Shown: positions 37,547-48,005, counted from the stretch's first letter. The stretch is 64,000 bases of DNA from Pseudomonas thivervalensis (GCF_001269655.1 NZ_LHVE01000002.1:124001-188000); one strand, 5' to 3'. Numbers and translations are program-made. The notes: a model not told the origin generated them from the letters alone.

Positions 37547-37690
37547 CCCGGTTTTCCTTGTTTTTTCGAGTTAGCCTCGACGATAAGGACCATCCTACCC
37601 GATTCAAGCTGACGGTCACCGTCCAAGCGCTTACGACAAGTTGCACTTCAAGGATGAGAGATTATCGAGTAACGTGCCAATCTTTCTAGA

Positions 37691-37702
37691 TTAAACGTTT
37701 CA
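37691..37702. promoter_or_regulatory. Cra operator in the fruR-fruB intergenic region
   Basis: TTAAACGTTTCA matches the Cra binding site described for the fruB promoter of P. putida. It lies 133 bp before fruB and 145 bp before fruR. The remainder of the 288-bp gap shows no further operator copy. Confidence 0.8.
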
Positions 37703-37834
37703 GCAAGCGTATTTTCAAGGCTCGCAGGATTTTTGGCCGCACTGCCGCGATACCGCCAAAAGCTGTCCTGCAACGCTAAGCTGATTCATTCAAAACAATA
37801 CCTGGCGCCAACCGGACGCCAAAAAGGAGAAAGC

Positions 37835-40699
37835 ATGCTCGAGCTCACTCTAGAGCAGATATCCATGGCGCAGACGGCTGTGGATAAAGACGCTGCACTG
37901 CAACTGCTCGCCGACAAACTGGTGGCCGATGGCCTGGTAGCCGAGGGTTACCTTGCCGGCTTGCAGGCTCGCGAAGCCCAGGGTTCGACCTTTCTTGGCC
38001 AAGGTATTGCCATCCCCCACGGCACGCCACAGACCCGCGACCTGGTCTATTCCACCGGCGTGCGCCTGCTGCAGTTCCCCGAAGGCGTGGACTGGGGCGA
38101 TGGTCAGATTGTCTACCTGGCCATCGGCATCGCCGCCAAGTCCGACGAACACCTGCGCCTGCTGCAGTTGCTGACCCGCGCGCTTGGCGAGACGGACCTG
38201 GGCCAGGCCCTACGCCGTGCCAGTAGCGCCGAAGCATTGTTGAAGCTGCTGCAAGGCGCGCCGCAGGAACTGGCCCTGGATGCCCAGATGATCGGCCTTG
38301 GTGTGTCGGCTGACGATTTTGAAGAGCTGGTGTGGCGCGGCGCCCGCCTGCTGCGCCAGGCCGACTGCGTGAGCAACGGCTTTGCCGGGGTGTTGCAGCA
38401 AGTCGATGCGCTGCCCCTGGGCGATGGCTTGTGGTGGCTGCACAGCGAACAGACCGTCAAGCGCCCGGGCCTGGCGTTCGTCACCCCGGACAAACCCATC
38501 CGTTACCTGGGCCAACCGTTGAGCGGTCTGTTCTGCCTCGCCAGCCTCGGCGAGGCCCACCAGGCCTTGCTGGAAAGGCTCTGCGCCTTGCTGATCGAAG
38601 GCCGCGGCCACGAACTGGGCCGCGCCACCAGCAGCCGTAAAGTGCTGGAAGTGCTCGGCGGTGAATTGCCCGCCGACTGGCCCAGCGCGCGCATCGGCCT
38701 GGCCAATGCCCATGGTCTGCATGCCCGTCCGGCGAAAATCCTTGCCCAGTTGGCGAAAAGCTTCGAAGGCGAGATCCGCGTGCGCATCGTCGACGGGCAG
38801 GACAGCGCCGTGTCGGCCAAGAGCCTGAGCAAGTTGCTGAGCCTTGGCGCCCGTCGCGGCCAGGTCCTGGAATTCATCGCCGAGCCGGGCATTGCCGCCG
38901 ACGCGTTGCCGGCGCTGCTGGCCGCCATCGAAGAAGGCCTTGGCGAAGAAGTCGAACCGCTGCCGCCACCGAGTGCGCAGCGGGAAACCGCGATGGCCGA
39001 AGTCGCGACCGTCCTGTTGGCGCCCGAATCCGGCAGCCTGATCCAGGCCGTCGCCGCCGCCCCAGGCATTGCCATCGGCCCAGCCCACATCCAAGTCTTG
39101 CAGGCCATCGACTATCCGTTACGCGGTGAATCGGCGGCCATCGAACGCGAGCGCCTGCAAAACGCCTTGAACCAAGTGCGCCGCGATATCCAAGGCCTGA
39201 TCGAGCGCGCCAAGGCCAAGGCCATCCGCGAGATCTTCATCACGCACCAGGAAATGCTCGACGACCCGGAACTGACCGACGAAGTCGACACCCGCTTGAA
39301 GCTGGGCGAGAGTGCACAAGCGGCGTGGATGGGCGTGATCGAAGCCGCCGCCAAAGAACAGGAAGCCTTGCAGGATGCCTTGCTGGCCGAACGTGCCGCC
39401 GACCTGCGGGACGTCGGCCGTCGGGTGCTGGCGCAACTGTGTGGCGTCGAAACCCCGAACGAACCCGATCAACCCTATATCCTGGTGATGGACGAAGTCG
39501 GCCCGTCCGACGTGGCCCGCCTGGACCCGACGCGGGTGGCGGGGATTCTCACCGCCCGTGGCGGCGCCACCGCCCACAGCGCCATCGTCGCCCGGGCCCT
39601 GGGCATTCCGGCGCTGGTAGGCGCCGGTGCGGCGGTGTTGCTGCTGGCGCCGGGCACCTCGTTACTGCTGGATGGCCAGCGCGGTCGCCTGCACGTGGAC
39701 CCTGACGCCGTCACCTTGCAGCGCGCCAAGGAAGAACGCGACACCCGCGAACAGCGCCTCAAGATCGCCGCCGAGCAGCGTCACGAACCGGCGGTGACTC
39801 GTGACGGGCATGCCGTGGAAGTGTTCGCCAACATCGGCGAAAGCGCCGGCGTCGCCAGCGCGGTGGAGCAGGGCGCCGAAGGCATTGGCCTGTTGCGCAC
39901 CGAGCTGATTTTCATGGCCCATACCCAGGCGCCGGATGAAGCGACCCAGGAGACCGAATACCGCAAAGTGCTCGATGGCCTGGCCGGACGGCCACTGGTG
40001 GTGCGTACGTTGGATGTGGGCGGCGACAAGCCGCTGCCGTACTGGCCGATCGCGAAAGAGGAAAACCCGTTCCTCGGCGTGCGTGGCATTCGCCTGACCT
40101 TGCAGCGTCCACAAGTCATGGAAGCGCAACTGCGGGCCTTGTTGCGCTCGGCCGACAGCCGTCCGCTGCGGATCATGTTCCCGATGGTGGGCAGCGTCGA
40201 TGAGTGGCGCCAGGCCCGGGACATGACCGAGCGCCTGCGCCGGGAAATTCCCGTGGCAGACCTGCAACTGGGGATCATGATCGAAGTGCCGTCCGCCGCA
40301 TTGCTGGCGCCGGTGCTCGCCAAGGAAGTCGACTTCTTCAGCGTCGGCACCAACGACCTGACCCAATACACCCTGGCGATCGACCGCGGTCACCCGACCC
40401 TTTCGGCCCAGGCCGATGGCTTGCACCCGGCCGTGCTGCAACTGATCGACATCACCGTGCGCGCCGCCCATGCCCATGGCAAATGGGTCGGTGTGTGTGG
40501 CGAACTGGCGGCCGATCCGTTGGCGGTGCCGGTGCTGGTGGGCCTGGGCGTGGACGAGCTGAGTGTCTCGGCCCGCAGCATTGCCGAGGTGAAGGCGCGG
40601 GTTCGCGAATTGAGCCTGGCGCAAGTACAAACCCTGGCCCAAGCGGCGTTGGCCGTGGGCAGCGCCGATGACGTGCGCGCATTAGTGGAGGCGCTGTAA
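37835..40699 (+). CDS. fruB: Fructose PTS multiphosphoryl carrier (EIIA-HPr-EI fusion)
   Basis: Carries phosphate from PEP to FruA. 954 residues in three modules: EIIA-Fru (about 1-145, active His62 in AIPHGT), HPr (about 285-370, active His296 in NAHGLHARPAK) and enzyme I (about 400-954, active His581 in GGATAHSAIVARALG, with the PEP-binding LRTEL and VGTNDLTQYTLAIDRGHP segments downstream). The linker at about 150-280 resembles a second EIIA-like region. AAGGAGAAAGC precedes ATG 37835. First gene of fruBKA. Confidence 0.97.
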   Translation: MLELTLEQISMAQTAVDKDAALQLLADKLVADGLVAEGYLAGLQAREAQGSTFLGQGIAIPHGTPQTRDLVYSTGVRLLQFPEGVDWGDGQIVYLAIGIAAKSDEHLRLLQLLTRALGETDLGQALRRASSAEALLKLLQGAPQELALDAQMIGLGVSADDFEELVWRGARLLRQADCVSNGFAGVLQQVDALPLGDGLWWLHSEQTVKRPGLAFVTPDKPIRYLGQPLSGLFCLASLGEAHQALLERLCALLIEGRGHELGRATSSRKVLEVLGGELPADWPSARIGLANAHGLHARPAKILAQLAKSFEGEIRVRIVDGQDSAVSAKSLSKLLSLGARRGQVLEFIAEPGIAADALPALLAAIEEGLGEEVEPLPPPSAQRETAMAEVATVLLAPESGSLIQAVAAAPGIAIGPAHIQVLQAIDYPLRGESAAIERERLQNALNQVRRDIQGLIERAKAKAIREIFITHQEMLDDPELTDEVDTRLKLGESAQAAWMGVIEAAAKEQEALQDALLAERAADLRDVGRRVLAQLCGVETPNEPDQPYILVMDEVGPSDVARLDPTRVAGILTARGGATAHSAIVARALGIPALVGAGAAVLLLAPGTSLLLDGQRGRLHVDPDAVTLQRAKEERDTREQRLKIAAEQRHEPAVTRDGHAVEVFANIGESAGVASAVEQGAEGIGLLRTELIFMAHTQAPDEATQETEYRKVLDGLAGRPLVVRTLDVGGDKPLPYWPIAKEENPFLGVRGIRLTLQRPQVMEAQLRALLRSADSRPLRIMFPMVGSVDEWRQARDMTERLRREIPVADLQLGIMIEVPSAALLAPVLAKEVDFFSVGTNDLTQYTLAIDRGHPTLSAQADGLHPAVLQLIDITVRAAHAHGKWVGVCGELAADPLAVPVLVGLGVDELSVSARSIAEVKARVRELSLAQVQTLAQAALAVGSADDVRALVEAL

Positions 40700-41640
40700 T
40701 GGCGAAGATTCTTACCCTGACCCTCAACCCGGCGCTCGACCTCACGGTAGAGTTGGCGCGCCTGGAGCCGGGCCAGGTCAACCGCAGCGACGCCATGCAC
40801 GCCCACGCCGCTGGCAAGGGCGTGAACGTGGCCCAGGTGTTGGCCGATCTCGGCCATACGCTGACGGTCAGTGGCTTTCTGGGCGAAGACAATGCCCAAG
40901 TGTTCGAGACGCTTTTCGCCCAGCGTGGTTTCGTCGATGCCTTTATCCGGGTCCCCGGCGAAACCCGCAGCAACATCAAGTTGGCCGAGCAGGACGGGCG
41001 CATCACCGACCTCAACGGGCCGGGTCCGGTGGTCGATGCCGCCGCGCAACAAGCGTTGCTGGCGCGCCTCGAGCAAATCGCTCCAGGCCACGATGTGGTC
41101 GTGGTGGCTGGTAGCTTGCCCCGGGGCGTCAGCCCGCAGTGGTTGCAGGCATTGATCACGCGCCTGAAACAGCTCGGCTTGAACGTGGCCCTCGACACCA
41201 GCGGCGAAGCCTTGCGCGTCGCCCTGGCGGCGGGCCCATGGCTGATCAAGCCCAATACCGAAGAACTGGCCGATGCGCTGGGTTGCGACGTGGTGACCGA
41301 ACTGGCCCAGGCGCAAGCGGCGCAGCGCCTGCACGCCCAGGGCGTCGAGCACGTGGTGATTTCCCACGGTGCCGATGGCGTGAACTGGTTCAGCGTCGGT
41401 GCGGCGCTGCATGCCTCGCCGCCCAAGGTGACGGTTGCCAGTACCGTGGGCGCTGGCGATTCGCTGCTGGCGGGCATGCTCCACGGCCTGCTCAGCGCCG
41501 ACACCCCGGAGCAGACGCTGCGCACGGCCACGGCCATCGCCGCCATGGCGGTCACGCAGATCGGTTTTGGCATCCACGACACCGCGTTGCTGGCGTCGCT
41601 TGAACAGGGCGTGCGCATGCGCCCCCTGACAGAACAATAA
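40699..41640 (+). CDS. fruK: 1-phosphofructokinase
   Basis: Phosphorylates the fructose-1-phosphate made by the PTS to fructose-1,6-bisphosphate. 313 residues, PfkB/ribokinase family: GKGVNVAQVLADLG near 40 and the catalytic Asp in STVGAGDSLLAGMLHG near 255. The ATG shares its A with the fruB TAA stop, so translation is coupled. Confidence 0.96.
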   Translation: MAKILTLTLNPALDLTVELARLEPGQVNRSDAMHAHAAGKGVNVAQVLADLGHTLTVSGFLGEDNAQVFETLFAQRGFVDAFIRVPGETRSNIKLAEQDGRITDLNGPGPVVDAAAQQALLARLEQIAPGHDVVVVAGSLPRGVSPQWLQALITRLKQLGLNVALDTSGEALRVALAAGPWLIKPNTEELADALGCDVVTELAQAQAAQRLHAQGVEHVVISHGADGVNWFSVGAALHASPPKVTVASTVGAGDSLLAGMLHGLLSADTPEQTLRTATAIAAMAVTQIGFGIHDTALLASLEQGVRMRPLTEQ

Positions 41641-41653
41641 GAGGGTTCGCAAG

Positions 41654-43399
41654 ATGAAATTAGCCATTGTGACGGCCTGCCCGAACGGCATGGTGACCAG
41701 TGTGTTGTGCGCCCGCCTGCTGGACGCGGCGGCGCAGCGCCAGGGTTGGAGCACCAGTGTCGAAGTCCATGACGCGGCCCATCCGGAACGCCAGTTGTCG
41801 GCGGCGACCCTCGAAGCGGCCGAATGGGTATTGCTGGTCGCCAGCGGCCCGGTGGACCTGTCGCGGTTCGTTGGCAAGCGGGTGTTTCGCAGCACGCCGG
41901 CCCTGGCCCTCCAGGACGTTGATGCGGTGCTGCGTCGCGGCGCCGAAGAAGCTGAGGTTCTGAACGATGCCGACGTGTTCGCGCCAGAGCCGGCGACTTC
42001 GACCGAGCGCGCTCCACGCCTGGTGGCGATCACGGCTTGCCCGACCGGCGTCGCCCACACCTTCATGGCCGCCGAAGCCTTGCAGCAGGCAGCTGTGCGC
42101 TTGGGTTACGACTTGAAGATCGAAACCCAGGGCTCGGTGGGCGCGCGCAATCCGTTGGACCCCGAGGCAATCGCCGAGGCCGATGTGGTACTGCTGGCGA
42201 CGGATATCGAAGTCGCCACCGAACGTTTTGCCGGCAAGAAAATTTATCGTTGTGGCACCGGCGTTGCCTTGAAACAGGCCGAAGCCACGCTGAAAAAAGC
42301 CTTGGCCGAAGGGCGCCAGGAAAGCGCGGCGAACGGGGCTTCCGGTGCTGCGGCGAAAGCAGAAAAAAGCGGTGCCTATAAGCATCTGCTGACGGGCGTA
42401 TCGTTCATGCTGCCGATGGTGGTGGCCGGTGGTTTGATGATCGCTTTGTCGTTCGTATTTGGCATCGAGGCCTTCAAGGAACCTGGCACCCTGGCGGCCG
42501 CGCTGATGCAGATCGGCGGCGAAACCGCGTTCAAATTGATGGTGCCGCTGCTGGCCGGCTACATCGCCTATTCCATCGCCGACCGTCCGGGCCTGGCGCC
42601 GGGCATGATCGGCGGGATGCTGGCGAGCACCCTCGGCGCCGGCTTCATCGGCGGGATCATCGCCGGGTTCCTGGCCGGTTACGCGGCCAAGGCGATCAAC
42701 CGCTACGCGCGCTTGCCCCAGAGCCTGGAAGCGCTCAAACCGATCCTGATCATTCCGCTGCTGGCGAGCCTGTTCACCGGGCTGGTGATGATCTACATCG
42801 TCGGCAAACCGGTGGCGGGCATGCTTGAAGCCCTGACCCACTTCCTCGACAGCATGGGCACCACCAATGCGATCCTGCTGGGCGTGTTGCTGGGGGCGAT
42901 GATGTGCGTCGACCTCGGCGGGCCGATCAACAAGGCCGCCTATGCGTTTTCGGTGGGGCTGCTGGCGTCGCAAAGTTATGCACCGATGGCCGCGGCCATG
43001 GCGGCCGGCATGGTGCCGCCCATTGGCCTGGGCATCGCCACGTTCATCGCCCGGCGCAAATTTGCCCAGACCGAACGCGAGGCCGGCAAAGCGGCGCTGG
43101 TGCTGGGGCTGTGCTTCATCTCCGAAGGCGCGATCCCGTTCGCGGCCAAGGATCCGCTGCGGGTGATCCCGGCGAGCATCGCCGGCGGCGCGCTGACCGG
43201 TGCGCTGTCGATGTACTTCGGCTGCAAGCTCATGGCCCCCCACGGCGGTCTGTTCGTGATGCTGATCCCCAACGCCATCAACCATGCGCTGCTGTACCTG
43301 CTGGCGATCGTGGCGGGGAGTTTGCTGACGGCGGTGGCGTATGCGCTGCTCAAGCGGCCGGAGGTGGTGGAGATGGCGTTGGAGCCGGCAAAAGCCTGA
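41654..43399 (+). CDS. fruA: Fructose PTS permease, EIIBC components
   Basis: Inner-membrane transporter that phosphorylates fructose on entry. 581 residues: a degenerate EIIB' domain (about 1-105, VTACPNGMVTSVLC), a functional EIIB (about 115-215, phospho-Cys in ITACPTGVAHTFMAAEAL) and EIIC (about 240-575) with around eight to ten membrane segments and the GLAPGMIGGMLAS and LGGPINKAAYAF loops. It starts 13 bases after fruK. No hairpin terminator other than the downstream REPIN is seen. Confidence 0.96.
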   Translation: MKLAIVTACPNGMVTSVLCARLLDAAAQRQGWSTSVEVHDAAHPERQLSAATLEAAEWVLLVASGPVDLSRFVGKRVFRSTPALALQDVDAVLRRGAEEAEVLNDADVFAPEPATSTERAPRLVAITACPTGVAHTFMAAEALQQAAVRLGYDLKIETQGSVGARNPLDPEAIAEADVVLLATDIEVATERFAGKKIYRCGTGVALKQAEATLKKALAEGRQESAANGASGAAAKAEKSGAYKHLLTGVSFMLPMVVAGGLMIALSFVFGIEAFKEPGTLAAALMQIGGETAFKLMVPLLAGYIAYSIADRPGLAPGMIGGMLASTLGAGFIGGIIAGFLAGYAAKAINRYARLPQSLEALKPILIIPLLASLFTGLVMIYIVGKPVAGMLEALTHFLDSMGTTNAILLGVLLGAMMCVDLGGPINKAAYAFSVGLLASQSYAPMAAAMAAGMVPPIGLGIATFIARRKFAQTEREAGKAALVLGLCFISEGAIPFAAKDPLRVIPASIAGGALTGALSMYFGCKLMAPHGGLFVMLIPNAINHALLYLLAIVAGSLLTAVAYALLKRPEVVEMALEPAKA

Positions 43400-43420
43400 G
43401 ATCATCACTGCTTTGCCTAC

Positions 43421-43510
43421 TGTGGGAGCGAGCCTGCTCGCGATAGCGGAGTGTCAGACAGCCTATTTGTCGACTGATACACCGTTATCGCGAGCAGGCT
43501 CGCTCCCACA
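43421..43510. repeat. REPIN (two inverted REPs), GGGAGCGAGC class
   Basis: TGTGGGAGCGAGCCTGCTCG with CGATAGCGG on the left is mirrored by TATCGCGAGCAGGCTCGCTC and CCACA on the right, about 90 bp overall. Each arm is also an internal hairpin. It lies between fruA and the PhoD-type gene. Confidence 0.9.
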
Positions 43511-43594
43511 TTTCGTTCTGCGGTGTTCATGAGTTCCTGTCACACCCACTTCACACTCCCATGCTTAAGTTTTCCCATTTCAAGGGAGAACACC

Positions 43595-45136
43595 ATGAGC
43601 GAATTCGACCTGGGCCGTCGTCGTGTGATGCAAGCCGTGGGGGCGGGGTTGTTGTTGCCGGGGCTGGCGCCGGCGGTGATGGCTTCGGTCAAGGATCGGC
43701 CGGTGCTCACCGACGGTGTGCAGTCCGGCGACCTGCAGGGCGACCGGGCAATGATCTGGAGCCGCAGCGACCGTCCGGCGCGGATGGTGGTGGAGTGGGA
43801 CACCCGCAGCAAGTTCGGCAATCCCCGCCGCGTTGTCTCGCCCATGGCCGATGCCCGCAGCGATTTCACCGCCCGGGTCGAACTCACCGGGCTGCCCCGC
43901 GACCAAGCGATTTTCTACCGTGTGCATTTCGAAGACGCCCAGAGCGGCGTCGCCAGCGAACCTTGGTTGGGCCACTTGCGCAGCGTGCCGCAGTTCAAGC
44001 GCAACATCCGGTTTGTCTGGAGCGGCGACACTGTCGGCCAGGGCTTCGGCATCAACCCGGACATTGGCGGCATGCGTATCTACGAAGCCATGCGCCTGCG
44101 CCTGCCGGATTTCTTTATCCACAGCGGTGACACCATCTACGCCGATGGCCCGGTGCCGGCGCAAATCACCGCCGAGGGTGGGCGCATTTGGCGCAACCTC
44201 ACCACCGAAGCCAAGAGCAAGGTTGCCGAGACCCTGGATGAGTATCGCGGCAACTATCGCTACAACCTGATGGACGAAAACGTCCGCCGCTTCAACGCCG
44301 AAGTGCCGCAGATCTGGCAGTGGGACGACCATGAGGTGGTCAATAACTGGTCGCCGGGCAAGCAACTGGACGATCGCTACCAGACCAAGGATATCCACAG
44401 CCTCGTGGGGCGTGCGCGCCAGGCCTGGCTGGAATACGCACCGATGCGCCGGCAGAAGGCCGACGGCGGTGGACGCATCTACCGCAAGCTCGGTTACGGG
44501 CCACTGCTGGATGTGTTCGTGCTGGACATGCGCAGCTACCGCGAAGCCAACGACGCCAACCTTGGCGCGGCCAAGCCGTTCCTGGGGCGTGAGCAGTTGA
44601 ATTGGCTCAAGCGCGAATTGAAGCAGTCCCGTGCCCAGTGGAAAGTCATCGCCGCCGACATGCCCATCGGCCTCGGTGTGCCGGATGGCGAGGTCAGCCC
44701 CGGCGTGCCGCGCTGGGAGGCGGTCGCCAACGGTGACCCGGGCGCGGCCCAGGGGCGTGAAGTGGAAATCGCCGAGCTGCTGGGTTACCTGCGCAAGCAT
44801 CAGGTGCGCAATTACGTCTGGCTCACCGCCGATGTCCACTATTGCGCCGCCCATCACTATCACCCCGAGCAAGCCGCATTCCAGGATTTCGAACCGTTCT
44901 GGGAGTTCGTCGCCGGGCCATTGAACGCCGGTAGCTTCGGGCCCAACGCCCTGGACAAGACCTTCGGCCCGGAAGTGGTGTTCCAGAAGGCGCCACCGGC
45001 CCAGAACACCTCGCCGTTCGCCGGGTATCAGTTCTTTGGCGAGGTGAACATCGACGGGCAGAGCGGGGAGATGAGCGTGGTGTTGCGGGATCTGGAAGGC
45101 GTGGCGGTGTTCGAGAAGAAGTTGCAGCCGGTTTGA
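43595..45136 (+). CDS. PhoD-type alkaline phosphatase/phosphodiesterase, Tat-exported
   Basis: 513 residues. A twin-arginine signal occurs at the N-terminus (GRRRVMQAVGAGLLLPGLAP, about 7-26), so it should be exported folded. The mature part has the PhoD N-terminal domain (about 35-130, GVQSGDLQGDRAMIWSR) and the metallophosphatase core (about 140-500) with WSGDTVGQG, FFIHSGDTIYAD, WDDHEVVNNW and LTADVHYCAAHHY, which supply metal ligands. PhoD enzymes release phosphate from diesters; no Pho box was identified. ATG 43595 has AAGGGAG 9 bases upstream. Confidence 0.9.
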   Translation: MSEFDLGRRRVMQAVGAGLLLPGLAPAVMASVKDRPVLTDGVQSGDLQGDRAMIWSRSDRPARMVVEWDTRSKFGNPRRVVSPMADARSDFTARVELTGLPRDQAIFYRVHFEDAQSGVASEPWLGHLRSVPQFKRNIRFVWSGDTVGQGFGINPDIGGMRIYEAMRLRLPDFFIHSGDTIYADGPVPAQITAEGGRIWRNLTTEAKSKVAETLDEYRGNYRYNLMDENVRRFNAEVPQIWQWDDHEVVNNWSPGKQLDDRYQTKDIHSLVGRARQAWLEYAPMRRQKADGGGRIYRKLGYGPLLDVFVLDMRSYREANDANLGAAKPFLGREQLNWLKRELKQSRAQWKVIAADMPIGLGVPDGEVSPGVPRWEAVANGDPGAAQGREVEIAELLGYLRKHQVRNYVWLTADVHYCAAHHYHPEQAAFQDFEPFWEFVAGPLNAGSFGPNALDKTFGPEVVFQKAPPAQNTSPFAGYQFFGEVNIDGQSGEMSVVLRDLEGVAVFEKKLQPV

Positions 45137-45159
45137 ATTTGAAGCTCACCCCAAGCCCA

Positions 45160-45248
45160 TGTGGGAGCGAGCTTGCTCGCGATAGCGATGTGTCAGTCAA
45201 TGAAGCCTTGGCTGACGATCCGCTATCGCGAGCAAGCTCGCTCCCACA
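45160..45248. repeat. REPIN, GGGAGCGAGC class
   Basis: TGTGGGAGCGAGCTTGCTCG and its inverted copy ending CTCGCTCCCACA flank a variable loop. It separates two convergent genes and differs from the 43421 copy mainly in the arm centre (CTTG against CCTG) and in the loop. Confidence 0.9.
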
Positions 45249-45281
45249 GGGAACTCCATGTGAATTCAAGTTAAGTGTCTG

Positions 45282-47825
45282 TCAGTAGACATCCCGCCGA
45301 TACCGCCCCTGCTCGATCAGCCGTTCCACTTCCTCGCGTCCCAGCACGTTGTTGAGTACGTGATCCACCCCGGAGGCCATGCCCTGCAAGCTGCCGCAGA
45401 CATAGATCACCGCGCCATCGGCCAGCCATTGCTTGAGCAGCGCGGCCGATTCCAGCAAGCGGTCCTGGACGTAGACTTTCTGCTTCTGGTCCCGGGAAAA
45501 CGCCAGGTCCAAGCGTTCCAGGTCACCGGAGGTCACCCATTCCTGCAGCTCATCGCGGCAGTGGAAATCGTGTTCGCGGTGGCGTTCGCCAAACAGCAGC
45601 CAGTTGCGCTGCATGCCCTCGGTGACGCGCGCCTTGAGCAGGCTGCGCAGGCCCGCCAGGCCGGTGCCGTTGCCCAGCAGAATCATCGGCACACCCTGGG
45701 CCGGCAAATGGAAGCTGCTGTTGCGCCGCACGCGCAAGCTGATGGCGCTGCCCAGCGGTGCATGTTCGGTCAGCCAACCGGAACCGATGCCCAGGTTGCC
45801 GTCGGCGTGACGCTCCTGGCGCACGATCAATTCCAGTACGCCGTCGGCCGGGATCGAGGCGATGGAATATTCGCGCATCGCCAGCGGTGCCAACGCATCC
45901 ACCAGTGCCTGGGCATGCAGACCGACCAGATGGGCGCGGTTTTCCGGTAATTGGCGCGTGGCGAGGGCTTGTTCGAGCGTCTGGTGCAAGCCATCGACCT
46001 GCACCCGAGCGATACCGGCGATGCCCAGGCCATCGAGGAAATGTTCGATGGCCCACGGGTCATTGCGCGGCAGGATTTCCACCAGGTCGCCGGCCAGCCA
46101 ACTGCTCGGGCCGGGGGCGGTGAGGCCCAGCAGGTACACGCCCGAACCGCTGCTGTCGGGGTTGAGCAGGGTGCGTTGGCTGAGCGTCCAGTTTTCGAAG
46201 CTCGGCGCTTGCCATGTATCCACCGGGGCCTGGCCGGTCAGTTCGGCCAGTTGCTGTTGCCAGTGCCGCAAGGCGTAAGGGTCGCCGCTGTCGACTTCCA
46301 CCGGAGCGAACAGCGTCTTGCCGCCGTGCTCCGCCAGCCAGGCATGCAGTCGACGGGCGAAACCGCAGAAGTTTTCGTACTGCCGGTCGCCCAGGCCCAG
46401 TACCGAGTATTGCAGGCGCTCCAGGCTCAAGGCCTGGCCCAGCACCTTGCGCTCGAAACCGCGGGCACTGTCCGGCCCTTCGCCGTCGCCAAAGGTGCTG
46501 ACGACAAACAGGGCGCGGGTTGCGTTGTTCAGGTCTTTTTCGCTGACGCCGGCCAACGGCTGCACCTTTACCGGTAGCCCGGCGGCCTGGAGCTGGCCGG
46601 CGGTCTGCCAGGCCAATTGCTCGGCGAAACCGCTCTGGCTGGCGAAGCCGATCAGCCACGCCGGGGCATCGCCAGGGTGGGCGGCGAGCGCTTGGCGAGC
46701 CTGGCGGACTTGACGCTGCTTGCGGCGACGGTCCAGGTACAGCAGCCAGCCGGTGATGAAAAACAGCGGCATGGCCAGCGCGGCGACGGTCACCAGGATC
46801 CGCCCGATCAGGCCGAAATAGCTGCCGACATGCAGGGCATAAATGCTGGTAAGCAATTGCGCCTTGAGGCTTTTGTCGCCGTAGCGACTGTGACGGCTGA
46901 CGACACCGGTGGCCGGGTCGAGCATGAGTTGGTTCAGGGCGCGGTCATGGGGGGCGTCCTTGAGCAGGTAGAACACGGTCGCCGGTTGCCCGGCCACCGG
47001 TGGCATGCGCACATTATAGGCAGACAGGCCAGGACCGGCGGCGCTGTAGATGCTGCTCCACATGGCCCGGTAATCGGCGATCGGCGCCGGACCGCTCGGT
47101 GCCGGACCGCGGTTGCGCACGCGCTCGTCCTTGGGCGAGTCGGAGAGCAGGCGGGTCACGCCTTTGTTGTACCACTCGTAGGACCAGGTTAGCCCGGTCA
47201 ATGCCGCCAGCAGATAGAACATGAGGCACCAGGTGCCCGCCACCGAGTGCAGGTCCCAGTTGAAGCTACGGCCTTTTTTCCGCCAGTCGAGGGTCAGCCA
47301 GGCGCGCCAGCTTTTCCATTGGCGCGGCCAGCGCAGGTAGAGCCCGGACAGGCAGAAGAACACCAGGATCAGCGTGCAAGCGCCCGTGATCTGCCGGCCT
47401 ACGTCGTCCAAGGTCAGGACGCGGTGCAGCCTGAGCATCAGGCCAAAGAAATCCTGGCCCACCACATCGCCCAGGAACTGCGCGTTGTAGGGGTTGAAGT
47501 AGCGCATCGGCCCGCGTTTCTCTCCGGGCGGGGCAGTGAAAATCGCCCGCGCCGCGTTGCCGCTGTCGGTTTCGACCCAAAGCATGGCGACGGTCTTGCC
47601 GGAGGCCGCTTCGATCTGCTCCACCAGTTCGGCGGGCGGCAGGACGCCCGCCGGTTGTTTCTCGACCGTCAATACCTGCGGGTTCAGAGCCCGCAGGATT
47701 TCATCCTGGAACGACACCACGGCCCCGGTAATGCCCATCAACGCCAGGACCAGCCCGGCACTGATGCCGAAAAACCAGTGCAACTGGAACAGGGTTTTCT
47801 TCAACACGTCGCCCGCCTTGTTCAT
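45282..47825 (-). CDS. PepSY membrane protein fused to flavodoxin and flavin reductase
   Basis: 847 residues. Four membrane segments (about 17-38, 140-165, 195-218, 343-365) enclose PepSY-associated regions. They are followed by a flavodoxin-like FMN domain (about 388-530, [12 protein letters not shown] and [15 protein letters not shown]) and a CysJ-type FAD/NADPH reductase (about 545-847, [12 protein letters not shown] and [18 protein letters not shown] then [17 protein letters not shown]). The architecture suggests electrons pass from NADPH via FAD and FMN to a periplasmic acceptor, plausibly ferric iron. It resembles PiuB (PA4513) of P. aeruginosa. No convincing Fur box was found upstream, and piuA/piuC are absent here. 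Confidence 0.85.
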   Translation of the reverse strand: MNKAGDVLKKTLFQLHWFFGISAGLVLALMGITGAVVSFQDEILRALNPQVLTVEKQPAGVLPPAELVEQIEAASGKTVAMLWVETDSGNAARAIFTAPPGEKRGPMRYFNPYNAQFLGDVVGQDFFGLMLRLHRVLTLDDVGRQITGACTLILVFFCLSGLYLRWPRQWKSWRAWLTLDWRKKGRSFNWDLHSVAGTWCLMFYLLAALTGLTWSYEWYNKGVTRLLSDSPKDERVRNRGPAPSGPAPIADYRAMWSSIYSAAGPGLSAYNVRMPPVAGQPATVFYLLKDAPHDRALNQLMLDPATGVVSRHSRYGDKSLKAQLLTSIYALHVGSYFGLIGRILVTVAALAMPLFFITGWLLYLDRRRKQRQVRQARQALAAHPGDAPAWLIGFASQSGFAEQLAWQTAGQLQAAGLPVKVQPLAGVSEKDLNNATRALFVVSTFGDGEGPDSARGFERKVLGQALSLERLQYSVLGLGDRQYENFCGFARRLHAWLAEHGGKTLFAPVEVDSGDPYALRHWQQQLAELTGQAPVDTWQAPSFENWTLSQRTLLNPDSSGSGVYLLGLTAPGPSSWLAGDLVEILPRNDPWAIEHFLDGLGIAGIARVQVDGLHQTLEQALATRQLPENRAHLVGLHAQALVDALAPLAMREYSIASIPADGVLELIVRQERHADGNLGIGSGWLTEHAPLGSAISLRVRRNSSFHLPAQGVPMILLGNGTGLAGLRSLLKARVTEGMQRNWLLFGERHREHDFHCRDELQEWVTSGDLERLDLAFSRDQKQKVYVQDRLLESAALLKQWLADGAVIYVCGSLQGMASGVDHVLNNVLGREEVERLIEQGRYRRDVY

Positions 47826-47887
47826 TCAATACTGTTTGTCACGGCGTGCATTATGCCGTGTGTTATCGAGAAGCATTCATAAACACA

Positions 47888-47927
47888 CCTAAAAGCCCCG
47901 ATCATTTGCATGAGCGGGGCTTTTAGG
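47888..47927. terminator. Orphan bidirectional terminator
   Basis: CCTAAAAGCCCCG and CGGGGCTTTTAGG form a 13-bp stem around a 14-base loop. It lies 63 bp upstream of a minus-strand gene and 455 bp before a plus-strand gene, with no gene running into it from either side. Confidence 0.75.
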
Positions 47928-47943
47928 CCTTCGATGTTGATCG

Positions 47944-48005
47944 TTCCCACGCTCCACGTGGGAATGCCGCCCGGGAGGCTCCGCGTCCCCATGTGACGCG
48001 CAGCC
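47944..48005. repeat. Partial palindromic repeat, CGTTCCCACG type
   Basis: TTCCCACG-CTCCA-CGTGGGAA (47944-47964) followed by CCGGGAGGCTCCGCGTCCCC. It resembles half of a repeat often seen in Pseudomonas intergenic regions; the mirrored half is missing. Confidence 0.55.

Noticed and set aside
47826..47890. Fur box upstream of the PepSY/flavodoxin reductase
   Set aside because: The best candidate (around 47865-47882) agrees poorly with the GATAATGATAATCATTATC consensus; only a CACGGC/GCCGTG palindrome is visible.
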